Below are positions 24,571 to 33,348 of a stretch of 54,447 nt of DNA, in pieces; the first letter of the stretch is position 1; each line of letters begins with the position of its first letter. Where the stretch lies: the NCBI GenBank assembly GCA_021778845.1, contig JAJYBU010000025.1:1-54447 (forward strand). Direction: 5' to 3'. Below the pieces are notes generated by a model that did not search any database, was not told where the DNA came from, and worked only from the letters and a program-made list of their open reading frames with translations. A program made the translations under genes and the position numbers. Source of the stretch: Acidobacteriota bacterium. Lineage in GTDB: Bacteria; Acidobacteriota; Terriglobia; Terriglobales; Acidobacteriaceae.

Positions 24571-27129
24571 GTGAGTGTGTATTGCGATGTCGCGCTGCCG
24601 GTGCCGCTGGACCGGGCCTTTACGTACGAGCTTGCGGGGCTTGAGGCGGAGGTGGGGGCGCGGGTGATGGTGCCGTTCGGCGGGCAACTGCTGGTGGGCG
24701 TGGTGGTGGGGCTGCATGATACGTCTCCGGGGGCGGAGGTCGAGGTGAAGCGCGTGGAGCGCTTGATGGATGAGGCTGCGCTGCTTCCAGGCGAGTTGAT
24801 GGAGCTGGGGAAGTGGGTGGCAGGGTATTATTGCGCTCCGTTGGGAGAGGTGCTGCGGGGGATGATGCCGCTGACGGCGGAGGTGCGGCGGCAGTGGGCG
24901 TATCGGATTGGCGAGCAGGGGCGGAGGGTGCTGTATGAGGCCGCACAGAAGGGGTCGTCGCGGCGGGCTGGCGGCCGATCCAGGCTGAGCGTGGAGGACC
25001 AGAATCGCGAGTATGCGGTGCTGAATTATCTGGAGAACGGCGAGGCCGGTAAGCCGGCTACGATTCGTAGCGCTACGGGGGCGAATAAGGCGCTGCTGGA
25101 CGCCATGGCCAGGAAGAAGTGGCTGGTGAAAGAGCCGCTGGCCGAGGTGAGGGATGCTCGGCGGGTGGAGATGGTGGCGGTTGTGGAGCAGGGTGCAGCG
25201 GATAGAGGCAAGAGCGCAGAGAGTGCGGAAATGGCCTCTGGAAAGAGGCTGCCGAGGTTGAATGAGAATCAACTGGCGGTGATGGCGGAACTGGCGGGAT
25301 GCGGCGGGCGGGAGCTGGTGAGGAATCTGCGCGGACGGATGGGGGAGCGGGGAGTTCCGGATTCTACGCTGGGGACGTTGGTGCGGCGGGGGCTGGTGCG
25401 GCTGGAGGAGACGGCGCAGGCGTTTCATGTGACGGGGCTGCAGCAGGAGGGGAAGAAGTTTGCGCATGAACATGTGCTGAATGAGGCGCAGACGGAGGCT
25501 CTGGCAACGATTGCCGCTGCGATGGAAAAGGGTGGGTTCCGGCCGCACTTGCTGTATGGCGTGACGGGATCGGGGAAGACGGCGGTGTATGTGGCGGCGA
25601 TGCGGCGGGTGCTGGATGGCGGCGGCGCGGCGCTGCTGCTGGTGCCGGAGATTGGGTTGACGCCGGGGACGGCGGCGCAGATGGTGGCTGCGTTTGGGGG
25701 CGAGGTGGCGCTGCTGCACTCGCAGTTGACGCCGGATGAGCGGGCGGAGCAGTGGCACAGGATTCGGAGGGGCGAGGCAAGGGTGGTGATTGGGACGCGG
25801 TCGGCGGTGTTTGCTCCGATGCCGAACCTGCGGCTGATTGTGGTGGATGAGGAACACGATGGGAGCTACAAACAGGAAGAGACTCCGCGATATCACGGAC
25901 GGGATGTGGCTGTGATGCGGGGGAAGCTGTTGGGATGCACGGTGGTGCTGGGGTCGGCTACGCCGTCGTTGGAGAGCTGGCAGAATGCGGAGCGGGGGCG
26001 GTATGTGAGGGTGGAGATTCGGGAGCGGGTGGAGGCGCGGCCGCTGCCGGTGGTCGAGTCGATTGATATGCGGGTGGAGTTTCGCGAGACGGGGAAAGAG
26101 CAGTTGTTTTCGCGGCGGCTGATCGAGGAGACGCAGGCGACGATTGATCGCGGTGAGCAGGCTATTGTGCTGATCAATCGGCGCGGATACAGCTTTGTGG
26201 TGATGTGCAGAAGCTGCGGGGAGAAGATTCAGTGCGAGAATTGCGCAATCTCGCTGACGTATCACAAGGGGGGCGACGAGCAGCATTTGAATGGGGTGGC
26301 GCGGGTGGGGCAGCGGCTGGAGTGCCATTATTGCGGGTTTCGGCGGGGAGTTCCGAAGGCGTGCGAGAAGTGTGGGAGCGAACATCTGTACTACATGGGC
26401 GCAGGGTCGCAACAGGGCGAGGAACGGCTGCAGGAGCTGTTTCCGGGGGCGCGGATTGGACGGATGGACCGAGATACGGTGCGCTCGCGGGGCGATATGG
26501 AGCGGCTGCTGGGGCAGTTGCACTCGGGCGAGATCAACCTGCTGGTGGGTACGCAGATGATCGCCAAAGGGCACGATATTCATGGGGTGACGCTGGTGGG
26601 GGTGGTGGGCGCGGACTTTGCGCTGGGGCTGCCGGACTTTCGAGCGGCGGAGCGGGTGTTTCAGCTACTGACGCAGGTGAGCGGGCGGGCGGGAAGAGGG
26701 GAACTGCCGGGGAGGGTGCTGGTGCAGACCTACCAGCCGGACCACTACGTCAACAAGTTTGCGCAGGAGCACGATTACACGGGGTTCGCTGCGCGGGAGC
26801 TGTATTTTCGGCGGGCGATGCGGTATCCGCCGTTTAGTGTGCTGGCGAATGTCATTGTGCAGAGTGAAAAGCTGGAGGAGGTATTGGACTGGTCGGCGCG
26901 GATAGGGCGGTGGCTGCAGCAGCGTAAGCCGGAGGGTGTGCGCGTGCTGGGGCCGGCTGCTGCGCCGAACTCAAGGCTGAAACGGATCTACCGGTACCAC
27001 CTGGTGCTGAAGGCAGACCGCCGCGATGTGCTGGGAGCAGCACTGAGGGAGATGCTGGGGGTGGTGGATCGCGAGGAAATCCCGCGGCGATCGGTGGTGG
27101 TGGACGTCGACCCGATACACCTGATGTAA
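24571..27129 (+). CDS. priA: Primosomal protein N' (replication restart helicase)
   Basis: PriA reloads the replisome at collapsed forks. The 852-residue protein starts VYCDVALPVPLDRAFTYEL, the 3'-DNA-binding domain, then Walker A GVTGSGKT at 330-337, DEEH-like VVDEEHDGSYKQEE, the PriA motif RYHGRDVAVMR, and the zinc module CRSCGEKIQCENCAISLTYH... CHYCG...CEKCGSEHL, with conserved Cys pairs, and GTQMIAKGHDIHGVTLVGVV in the second RecA lobe. GTG start with GGAGGGG eight bases upstream. It ends four bases before the convergent HU gene. Confidence 0.96.
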   Translation: MSVYCDVALPVPLDRAFTYELAGLEAEVGARVMVPFGGQLLVGVVVGLHDTSPGAEVEVKRVERLMDEAALLPGELMELGKWVAGYYCAPLGEVLRGMMPLTAEVRRQWAYRIGEQGRRVLYEAAQKGSSRRAGGRSRLSVEDQNREYAVLNYLENGEAGKPATIRSATGANKALLDAMARKKWLVKEPLAEVRDARRVEMVAVVEQGAADRGKSAESAEMASGKRLPRLNENQLAVMAELAGCGGRELVRNLRGRMGERGVPDSTLGTLVRRGLVRLEETAQAFHVTGLQQEGKKFAHEHVLNEAQTEALATIAAAMEKGGFRPHLLYGVTGSGKTAVYVAAMRRVLDGGGAALLLVPEIGLTPGTAAQMVAAFGGEVALLHSQLTPDERAEQWHRIRRGEARVVIGTRSAVFAPMPNLRLIVVDEEHDGSYKQEETPRYHGRDVAVMRGKLLGCTVVLGSATPSLESWQNAERGRYVRVEIRERVEARPLPVVESIDMRVEFRETGKEQLFSRRLIEETQATIDRGEQAIVLINRRGYSFVVMCRSCGEKIQCENCAISLTYHKGGDEQHLNGVARVGQRLECHYCGFRRGVPKACEKCGSEHLYYMGAGSQQGEERLQELFPGARIGRMDRDTVRSRGDMERLLGQLHSGEINLLVGTQMIAKGHDIHGVTLVGVVGADFALGLPDFRAAERVFQLLTQVSGRAGRGELPGRVLVQTYQPDHYVNKFAQEHDYTGFAARELYFRRAMRYPPFSVLANVIVQSEKLEEVLDWSARIGRWLQQRKPEGVRVLGPAAAPNSRLKRIYRYHLVLKADRRDVLGAALREMLGVVDREEIPRRSVVVDVDPIHLM

Positions 27130-27133
27130 GTGG

Positions 27134-27403
27134 TTAGTTGAGAGCCTGAAGGTCTTTGCCGGGCTTGAAGCGGACGGCCTTGCCGGGGGCAATGGTGACC
27201 TCGGTGCCGGTGCGGGGGTTGCGCCCGACGCCGGTTTTGCGGGGCTTGACGGTGAAGACGCCGAAGCCACGGAGCTCGATACGGTCACTGTCGCCGAGGG
27301 CCCCCTTCATGGCCTCGAAGATAGCGTCCACGGCGGACTCTGCCTTGGTACGTGGAAGGCCTGTGCGCTCAACTACCCGCTGGATTAGGTCTTGCTTGAT
27401 CAA
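27134..27403 (-). CDS. HU/IHF-family DNA-binding protein
   Basis: A small histone-like protein that bends DNA. The core IKQDLIQRVVERTGLPRTKA, IELRGFGVFTVKPRKTGVG and NPRTGTEVTIAPGKAVRFKP match HU/IHF; the RNPRTG motif is the DNA-gripping beta arm. I place the start at the TTG at 27403 (AGGAAGG nine bases upstream), because family members begin right before the Ile-Lys-Gln helix; a GTG at 27454 would add 17 unrelated residues. It is therefore 89 residues. The two-gene end with priA is convergent. Confidence 0.9.
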   Translation of the reverse strand: MIKQDLIQRVVERTGLPRTKAESAVDAIFEAMKGALGDSDRIELRGFGVFTVKPRKTGVGRNPRTGTEVTIAPGKAVRFKPGKDLQALN

Positions 27404-27639
27404 TGGAGGTCGCCTTCCTGTGCTTGGTCCCACAAGGGTGGGGATGAGTTTCACTGTTTCCAGCCTACACTGGGATGGTAGAAAGAGCCCCTGGGGTTGT
27501 CAATTTTTCCTCAGGGAAGATGTATGAAATCTGAAGGATGGGTGCAGACCGCACCGCGGTTTGCGGTAGGCTGAATTGACGCTATATCCAAGCGAAAGGG
27601 ATGTGCGCGGCGGAGATGAGCCGTGGCCATGGAAACGGG

Positions 27640-28194
27640 ATGTCGATTAAGAGCGATAAGTGGATTCGGAAGCAGGCGATTGAGAACAAGATGATTGAGC
27701 CGTTCAGCGAGAAGCAGGTGAGCAGTGGCGTGATCTCGTATGGGCTCTCGTCGTATGGCTATGACCTGCGGGTGTCGAATGAGTTCAAGATTTTTACGAA
27801 TGTGAACAGCGCGATCATCGATCCGAAGAACTTCGACGAGCGGTCATTTGTATCGGTGGAAGCCGATAGCGTGATTGTTCCGCCGAACAGTTTTGCGCTG
27901 GCACGGTCGGTAGAGTATTTCAGGATTCCACGCGATGTGCTGACGATTTGCGTGGGCAAGAGTACGTATGCGCGCTGCGGCATTATTGTGAATGTGACGC
28001 CGTTTGAGCCGGAGTGGGAGGGGTTTGTGACGCTCGAGATCTCAAACACGACGCCGCTGCCGGCACGTATTTATGCGAATGAAGGGCTGTGCCAAATACT
28101 TTTCTTTCAGAGCGACGAGGTCTGCGAGGTAAGCTATGGAGATCGGAAGGGCAAGTATCAGAAGCAGCAGGGAATTGTGTTGCCGAAGTTGTAG
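27640..28194 (+). CDS. dcd: dCTP deaminase
   Basis: Dcd converts dCTP to dUTP, feeding dTTP synthesis. The 184-residue protein starts [19 protein letters not shown], has SSYGYDLRV and the catalytic/nucleotide motif [28 protein letters not shown] and GLCQILFF, all family signatures. I choose ATG 27640; an upstream ATG at 27601 would add a tail without similarity. It could be monofunctional or deaminase/dUTPase; the sequence alone does not decide, but the length fits the monofunctional type. Confidence 0.94.
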   Translation: MSIKSDKWIRKQAIENKMIEPFSEKQVSSGVISYGLSSYGYDLRVSNEFKIFTNVNSAIIDPKNFDERSFVSVEADSVIVPPNSFALARSVEYFRIPRDVLTICVGKSTYARCGIIVNVTPFEPEWEGFVTLEISNTTPLPARIYANEGLCQILFFQSDEVCEVSYGDRKGKYQKQQGIVLPKL

Positions 28195-28289
28195 GGCGTT
28201 GCCGGGCGGGTAGAGACGTACCTGAATATCCCGACCATAGCTGGATAGGCTTAGAGAGACCGCCGCTGGCGTAATGAGAGTCGCAGTTC

Positions 28290-28955
28290 GTGACGAATGA
28301 GGTCAAGGCGCAAATCGGAGTAGTGGCGGCGGACTCGCTGCGTTCGATGGGGCTGGTGGCGATTCTGGAGGAGACGGCTGGGGTGGAGGCCGCTGCGCTG
28401 AAGCTGGAGGGTGTGTTTGCCGCCGAGGGGCTGGCACTGGTGCTGCTGGATATGCAGGAGCCGCTGGAGACGATTCTGCAGACGATTCTGCGGCTGCGGA
28501 GGGAACGGCCGACGGTGAAGCCGGTGGTGATGGGAGACCCGTTGACGCCGGAGCAGATCCAGGCAGTGATTGGGGCGGGAGCCAAGGGGTTTCTTTTGCG
28601 GAGTGCGGGGGAGAACGAGATCAGCATGGCGGTGGAGATCGTGCTCGATGGGTCGATCTGGGCTCCGCGGAAGGTGCTGGCGAGGCTGGTGGAGGCGGGA
28701 ACGGCGGGATCAGACGGCGCCGCGCCGACGGGGGGGAAGACGGAGTCGGTGGAGGAGATGGTGACCGGGCGGGAGCGGGAGGTGCTGCACCTGCTGATGA
28801 ATGGGCGGTCGAACAGGGAGATTGCGGCAGCGATGGGGATTGAGCAGGCAACGGTGAAGGCTCACCTGGGCAGGATGCTGCGCAAGACCAGGGCAAAGAA
28901 CCGGGTGGAGCTGACGCTGCGGGCGATGGAGGAGCGGACGGTGGATGAAGAGTAA
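28290..28955 (+). CDS. LuxR/NarL-type response regulator with degenerate receiver
   Basis: The 221-residue protein has an N-terminal receiver-like domain (about 1-115), a linker and a C-terminal LuxR-type helix-turn-helix (about 155-210: TGREREVLHLLMNGRSNREI, then AAAMGIEQATVKAHLGRML). In the receiver, Asp54 is in the phospho-acceptor position (VLLDM), but only one acidic residue is in the first strand (Asp15), Gly82 stands where Thr/Ser is usual, and Arg104 replaces the conserved Lys (GFLLR). Phosphorylation-independent control is therefore possible. There is no histidine kinase gene nearby. GTG start at 28290. It is followed by a hairpin and the SYLF gene. Confidence 0.8.
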   Translation: MTNEVKAQIGVVAADSLRSMGLVAILEETAGVEAAALKLEGVFAAEGLALVLLDMQEPLETILQTILRLRRERPTVKPVVMGDPLTPEQIQAVIGAGAKGFLLRSAGENEISMAVEIVLDGSIWAPRKVLARLVEAGTAGSDGAAPTGGKTESVEEMVTGREREVLHLLMNGRSNREIAAAMGIEQATVKAHLGRMLRKTRAKNRVELTLRAMEERTVDEE

Positions 28956-29104
28956 GTTACCAGGACTTGAGTCAAAGTTGATTTCTTGAAGGAAAATCGA
29001 GGTATTACGTCTTTCGTAACAAACGAAGGTCTACATTCATAGGTACTCTTGTAACCACTGAACGTAATGATGCATAGTGAATACAGTACAAACCTGGGAG
29101 AATA

Positions 29105-29154
29105 GGGTTGCGAGAGGCAGCTGGATACAGCGCACTTTCGCAACCCACTTTTTT
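29105..29154 (+). terminator. Hairpin with T-tract, probable terminator
   Basis: GGGTTGCGA (29105-29113) and TCGCAACCC (29138-29146) are exact complements, followed by ACTTTTTTG. The 24-base loop is long for a terminator, so it may be a leader element for the SYLF gene, 100 bases downstream, instead of the end of the regulator gene. Smaller stems (TTACG/CGTAA, TTCGT/ACGAA) lie at about 29007-29024. Confidence 0.5.
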
Positions 29155-29249
29155 GCAGGGTGCAACCTAAGCTTGATAGTGTCCATCAGAGTGTAAAGAC
29201 GAGTAACAGGCGTCTTTTATTGCAAATCAGTTCTGTACGAAAGGTCTAC

Positions 29250-29948
29250 ATGAAAAAAATTATTGGAGTTCTCTGTGGCGTGGCGATGTGTGTGGGTGCC
29301 GTCTCAGCCCAGGCGCAGGGTGATAAGAAGCTGAATGATCGGCTGGCGGCGGCAAAGTCTGTGATCGACGAGGTAATGTCGGTACCGGATAAGTCCATTC
29401 CGCAGTCGATTCTGGCAGATGCACACTGCATCGTGGTGGTTCCTGCGTACAAGAAGGCCGCGTTCGTCTTCGGCGGACAGTATGGGCAGGGCGTTGCGAC
29501 CTGCCGGACGCCACGTGGATGGAGTTCTCCGGTGTTTGTGCAGCTTGCTGGTGGCAGCTTCGGCTGGCAAATCGGGGGTCAGTCTACGGATCTGGTCCTT
29601 GTGGCGATGAACCACAATGGGCTGGAAAACATGCTGAAGAACAAGTTCAAGCTGGGCGCAGACGCCTCGGCGGCGGCAGGCCCGGTTGGACGCAATGCGG
29701 CGGCTGATACGGACTGGACGATGAAGGCTGAGTTCCTGACCTATTCCCGCGCACGCGGATTGTTTGCGGGGATCGATCTTTCTGGAACCGTGCTGTCACA
29801 GAATGAGGATGACACGCGGGTTGAATACGGATCGAACGTGCCGTTCGGCGAGGTGTTGCATGGAGATGTGCCGACCCCGGTGAATGCTCGTCCCTTTGTT
29901 CACACGGTGGCACGCTACTTTGTCGTGTCGAAGGCCAACCAGAACTAA
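29250..29948 (+). CDS. Secreted SYLF-domain (YSC84-type) lipid-binding protein
   Basis: From the ATG at 29250 the product has 232 residues with a signal peptide (MKKIIGVLCGVAMCVGAVSA then QAQG). The rest is a SYLF domain: SIPQSILADAHCIVVVPAYK, FGGQYGQGVATCRTPRGWSS, FVQLAGGSFGWQIGGQSTDL and AEFLTYSRARGLFAGIDLSGT, the family signature. SYLF proteins bind phosphoinositides in eukaryotes; in bacteria the role is unknown and envelope-linked. The longer frame to 29160 covers the leader with hairpins and lacks a signal. A terminator follows. Confidence 0.9.
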   Translation: MKKIIGVLCGVAMCVGAVSAQAQGDKKLNDRLAAAKSVIDEVMSVPDKSIPQSILADAHCIVVVPAYKKAAFVFGGQYGQGVATCRTPRGWSSPVFVQLAGGSFGWQIGGQSTDLVLVAMNHNGLENMLKNKFKLGADASAAAGPVGRNAAADTDWTMKAEFLTYSRARGLFAGIDLSGTVLSQNEDDTRVEYGSNVPFGEVLHGDVPTPVNARPFVHTVARYFVVSKANQN

Positions 29949-29983
29949 GCTGCTCAACCGAGCGAATGCAGGACAGATTAAGG

Positions 29984-30016
29984 AAAGGGATGGCTTCGGC
30001 TGTCCCTTTTCTTTTT
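29984..30016 (+). terminator. Intrinsic terminator with UUCG loop
   Basis: AAAGGGATGGC, TTCG, GCTGTCCCTTT form an 11-bp stem (two G-U pairs) closed by a UUCG tetraloop, followed by TTCTTTTTG. It begins 36 bases after the SYLF stop. Confidence 0.9.
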
Positions 30017-30093
30017 GTGTGGTGCTGGTGGCTGCGAATGCGTGGTGAAGTTGCGTACACTGACTCTTGGTGGAGAACGAGATTCAGAACGTG

Positions 30094-31014
30094 ATGGTGC
30101 GCGAGATTTCCATGCGTGAGCGGCTGGAGAACCTGACGCTGCGAATGGTGGTCGGCGGTGTGGGGCTGCTGCCGCGGGGTGCGGCGAGAGCTGTGGGAGC
30201 GGGGATTGGCGCGCTGGCGTGGAGGGTGCTGGGGAGGCTGCGCGGGGTCGGCCTGCGCAATCTGGAGATGGCGTTTCCGGATAAGACTGCGGCAGAACGC
30301 GAGGCCATTCTGCGTGGGGTCTTCCGGTCGCTGGGATGGCAGATGGGCGAGTTCTGCAAGATGAGAGGGTATACGGCGGAGACGGCGTCGAAGTTTATTC
30401 GCTATGACGGGCTGGAGCATTATCTGGCGGCGCGCGCGAAGGGTAAGGGCGTGCTGGTGCTGACGGGACATTTGGGGGCGTGGGAGTTATCGAGTTTTTA
30501 TCACTCGCTGATGGGGTATCCGATGTCGCTGGTGATCCGGCGGCTGGATAATCCGCTGGTGGATGAGTTTGTGAATCGTATTCGATGCCTGCATGGAAAC
30601 CGGGTGATTCACAAAGATGATTTTGCGCGGGGGCTGCTGACGTCCATGCATCGGGGAGAGACGGTGGGCATTCTGATGGATACGAATATGACGCCGCCGC
30701 AGGGAGTGTTTGTTCCGTATTTCGGGGTGGAGGCGTGTACGGCGTCGGGGCTGGCGCGGGTGGCGCTGCACTCGGGCGCGGCGGTGCTGCCGGGGTTCCT
30801 GGTGTGGGAGGCGAAGGAGCAAAAGTATGTGCTGCGGTTTGGCGAGGAGCTGGATTTGCGGCGCACGGGGGAGATGGCTCGCGATATTGTGGAGAATACG
30901 GCGCTGTTTACGGCGACGATTGAGGCGTATGTGCGGCGGTACCCGGAGCAGTGGCTGTGGGTGCATCGGCGGTGGAAGACGCGGCCTGAGGGCGAGGAGA
31001 AGCTGTACGGATGA
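30094..31014 (+). CDS. LpxL/HtrB-like lysophospholipid (lipid A) acyltransferase
   Basis: The roughly 306-residue protein has the acyltransferase motif H-x4-E in [12 protein letters not shown], then [37 protein letters not shown], and [12 protein letters not shown], matching the lipid A late acyltransferase family (LpxL/LpxM), which adds a secondary acyl chain. An N-terminal hydrophobic segment ([20 protein letters not shown]) would anchor it in the inner membrane. I take the ATG at 30094 as start; TTG 30067 and ATG 30112 are also in frame and no site has a strong ribosome signal. Its stop overlaps lpxD by four bases, which supports a lipid A role. Confidence 0.85.
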   Translation: MVREISMRERLENLTLRMVVGGVGLLPRGAARAVGAGIGALAWRVLGRLRGVGLRNLEMAFPDKTAAEREAILRGVFRSLGWQMGEFCKMRGYTAETASKFIRYDGLEHYLAARAKGKGVLVLTGHLGAWELSSFYHSLMGYPMSLVIRRLDNPLVDEFVNRIRCLHGNRVIHKDDFARGLLTSMHRGETVGILMDTNMTPPQGVFVPYFGVEACTASGLARVALHSGAAVLPGFLVWEAKEQKYVLRFGEELDLRRTGEMARDIVENTALFTATIEAYVRRYPEQWLWVHRRWKTRPEGEEKLYG

Positions 31015-31937
31015 GCGCGAAAAGGCTGAGTGCGGTGGAGATTGCAGGGTTGTTGGGAGTGGAGACGCACTCGACGGCGGTGGTGTCGCGGGTGTCGGGG
31101 GTGGAGAGTGCGGGGGAGGATGCGGTGGTGTTCGCTGAGGATGAACGGACGCTCGCGGCGGCGATGGCCAGTGGGGCGGGTTTGATTCTGGCTCGGGGTG
31201 CAGATGCGGGGAAGGACGGCCGGGTGCTGGTGGTGGATGCGCCACGCTATGCGTTTGCGATCTGCGCGCAGGCACTGATGGAGCGGAGGACGCGCAGTGA
31301 GGTGCATGAGTCGGCGGTGATTGACCCGACAGCGAAGGTGGGCGAACGGGTGAGGATTGGTGCACGTGCGGTGGTCGAGGCGGAGGTGACGCTGGGCGAT
31401 GATGTTGAGATTGGTGCCGGGGCGGTGATTCTGCGCGGGGTAGAGATTGGCGATCGGGTGGTGGTGCAGGCAGGGGCGGTGCTGGGGGCGACGGGCTTTG
31501 GCTATGTGCGCAACGCGAAGACCGGCGAGCACCTGCTGTTTCCGCAGCAGGGACGGCTGGTGATTGAGGACGATGTGGAGATTGGCGCGAATACGACGAT
31601 CGACCGCGGGGCGCTGGGGGAGACGCGGATTGGGCGTGGAACCAAGATCGATGACCAGGTGCATATTGGGCACAACTGCAGGATTGGGAAGAATGTTCTG
31701 ATGGCGTCGCAGGTGGGGATTTCGGGGTCGTGCGTGGTGGAGGATGGAGCCGTGCTGGCCGGGCAGGTGGGGCTGGGTGACCACGTGCATATTGGGCCTG
31801 GCGTGATTCTGGGTGGGGCTTCGGGGGTATTTCCGGGGAAGCACCTGGAGGGACCGGGACAGATGTTCATGGGCGTTCCGGCAGAGCCGCTGAAGGATTA
31901 TTTGAAGACGATGGCGCGGGTGCGGCGTCTGAAATAG
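31011..31937 (+). CDS. lpxD: UDP-3-O-acylglucosamine N-acyltransferase
   Basis: LpxD adds the amide-linked acyl chain to UDP-3-O-acylglucosamine in lipid A synthesis. The 308-residue protein has an N-terminal uridine-binding-like domain, then many hexapeptide repeats ([20 protein letters not shown] style) forming a left-handed beta helix, with [20 protein letters not shown], and the catalytic-type His in HIGHNCRIG, and a C-terminal [14 protein letters not shown] helix. It is about 30 residues shorter than E. coli LpxD, mainly in the N-terminal part. ATG overlaps the acyltransferase stop (ATGA). Confidence 0.9.
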   Translation: MSAKRLSAVEIAGLLGVETHSTAVVSRVSGVESAGEDAVVFAEDERTLAAAMASGAGLILARGADAGKDGRVLVVDAPRYAFAICAQALMERRTRSEVHESAVIDPTAKVGERVRIGARAVVEAEVTLGDDVEIGAGAVILRGVEIGDRVVVQAGAVLGATGFGYVRNAKTGEHLLFPQQGRLVIEDDVEIGANTTIDRGALGETRIGRGTKIDDQVHIGHNCRIGKNVLMASQVGISGSCVVEDGAVLAGQVGLGDHVHIGPGVILGGASGVFPGKHLEGPGQMFMGVPAEPLKDYLKTMARVRRLK

Positions 31938-31959
31938 ATCGTGAGCGGGCGAGGTGTAT

Positions 31960-32577
31960 ATGGCGATCGTGGTCGTGGGTGGTCATACGCGGAATATTGG
32001 CAAGACCAGCGTGGTGGCCGGACTGATTCAGGCGCTGCCGGAGAGGCGGTGGACGGCGATCAAGATTACGCAGTTTGGGCATGGAGTGTGTTCGGCCAAC
32101 GGAGAGCCCTGCGATTGCGCGACGGCGGACCATACGGTGGCAATCAGCGAGGAACGCGACCGGGAGAGTGGGACGGATACGTCGCGGTATCTGGTGGCGG
32201 GGGCGGTGCGGTCGTTCTGGGTGCGGACGAGGCAGGGAGAGTTGAGCGACGCGATGGGGAGGGTGCGGGAGTTGCTCGCAGGGTCGGAGAACGCGATTGT
32301 GGAGTCGAATAGCGTGCTGCGGTTCTTGCAGCCAGATGTATCGCTGAGTGTGCTGGATCCCTCAATCAGCGACTTCAAGCCTTCGGCGATGAGGTACCTG
32401 GATCGGGTGGATGCGCTGATTGTGCCGGTAGGCGCGGTGTTTGCGGAGGGATGGGGTGGGGTGTCGCTGCGGATGATTGAGGAGAAGCGGAGATTTACTT
32501 TCGCAGCGCCGGAGTATTGCAGCGTCGAGCTGACGAGGTTTGTGGCCGAGCGGTTGGGGACGCTGGTGGGGCGCTAG
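31960..32577 (+). CDS. P-loop NTPase, MobB-like, unknown function
   Basis: The 205-residue protein begins with VVGGHTRNIGKTSVVAGLIQ, a Walker A-like P-loop (GxxxxGKT), then TAIKITQFGHGV and a region with three Cys (CSANGEPCDC), and a later VESNSVLRFLQPDVSLSVLD segment. The fold order resembles MobB (molybdopterin-guanine dinucleotide synthesis protein B), but no other molybdopterin gene is here, so the function is not assigned. ATG at 31960 with GAGG about seven bases before. It follows lpxD by 22 bases and overlaps the convergent bshB1 stop by four bases. Confidence 0.6.
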   Translation: MAIVVVGGHTRNIGKTSVVAGLIQALPERRWTAIKITQFGHGVCSANGEPCDCATADHTVAISEERDRESGTDTSRYLVAGAVRSFWVRTRQGELSDAMGRVRELLAGSENAIVESNSVLRFLQPDVSLSVLDPSISDFKPSAMRYLDRVDALIVPVGAVFAEGWGGVSLRMIEEKRRFTFAAPEYCSVELTRFVAERLGTLVGR

Positions 32578-33344
32578 ATGCTTTGGACGGGGAGGGTCAT
32601 GAGGTCGGTGACGCAGGCGACTTCGCGCTGGACGAAAGGTTCGGCGTAGCGGACACCGGCGAGCAGGCCGTAGTGGCGGGCGGTGGCGAAGGTGCGCTCG
32701 CGGATGTCTTCCTCGGGCACGAAGAGGCCGGTACCTGCGGGCTGCGATCCGTACTGGGAGCGGTAGGCGAGCAGGGATTGCAGGCGGGTTTCGATGTGGG
32801 CGGTGATATCGACGACGAACGTGGGGCGGACGTCGGCGTAGAGCGATGCGTAGAGGATCTTGTAGGGGCGGTGCGGCAGGTTGTATTCGGGGGCGCTGTA
32901 TTCGGGAGGTAGCTCTAGGCGGGAGAGGCCGGCGGCGAAGCATGCCTCGTAGCCGAGGGTGGAGGCGGTGTAGTGGTCGGGGTGACGGCCCTGCCAGTAG
33001 GGAAGGATCACGACGCGGGGGCGCAGACGGCGAAGCACGGCAGCGATCTTGAGGCGGTTTTCCTGGGTGTTCTGTACGTTGCCGTCGGGGAGGTCGAGGG
33101 CTTCACGATGGGAGACGCGGAGGATGGCAGCGGCGGCTTCGGCTTCGGCGGCGCGCTCGGCGGCGGTGCCACGGGTGCCTGACTCTCCACGGGTGAGGTC
33201 GAGGATGCCGGTACGCCAGCCTAAGGATTGCTGCACGAGCAGGGTGCCGCCGCAGGTCTGCTCGACGTCATCGCGATGAGCTGCGATGGCAAGAATGTCG
33301 AGCGGACCGGCATGGGGCGAGTGTGACGCCTGCGGCGTGGCCAT
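32574..33344 (-). CDS. bshB1: Bacillithiol-type PIG-L deacetylase
   Basis: BshB deacetylases remove acetyl from N-acetylglucosaminyl malate during bacillithiol synthesis. The protein has the family order: ILAIAAHRDDVEQTCGGTLL (the zinc motif AHPDD appears as AHRDD), LDLTRGESGTRGT, REALDLPDGNVQNT, GRHPDHYTAS with the third zinc histidine, and KILYASLYADVRPTF. I chose ATG 33344, four bases after the stop of the upstream propeller gene, so translation is probably coupled; ATG-like starts further up (33392) overlap that gene and add no family residues. 256 residues. Other bacillithiol genes (bshA, bshC) are not in the window, so the substrate is an inference. Confidence 0.82.
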   Translation of the reverse strand: MATPQASHSPHAGPLDILAIAAHRDDVEQTCGGTLLVQQSLGWRTGILDLTRGESGTRGTAAERAAEAEAAAAILRVSHREALDLPDGNVQNTQENRLKIAAVLRRLRPRVVILPYWQGRHPDHYTASTLGYEACFAAGLSRLELPPEYSAPEYNLPHRPYKILYASLYADVRPTFVVDITAHIETRLQSLLAYRSQYGSQPAGTGLFVPEEDIRERTFATARHYGLLAGVRYAEPFVQREVACVTDLMTLPVQSI

Positions 33345-33348
33345 GGGG

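Noticed and set aside
24079..26583. 834-residue minus-strand frame across priA
   Set aside because: Antisense shadow of priA and the AlaX-like gene, rich in His/Arg/Pro/Leu with no domain.
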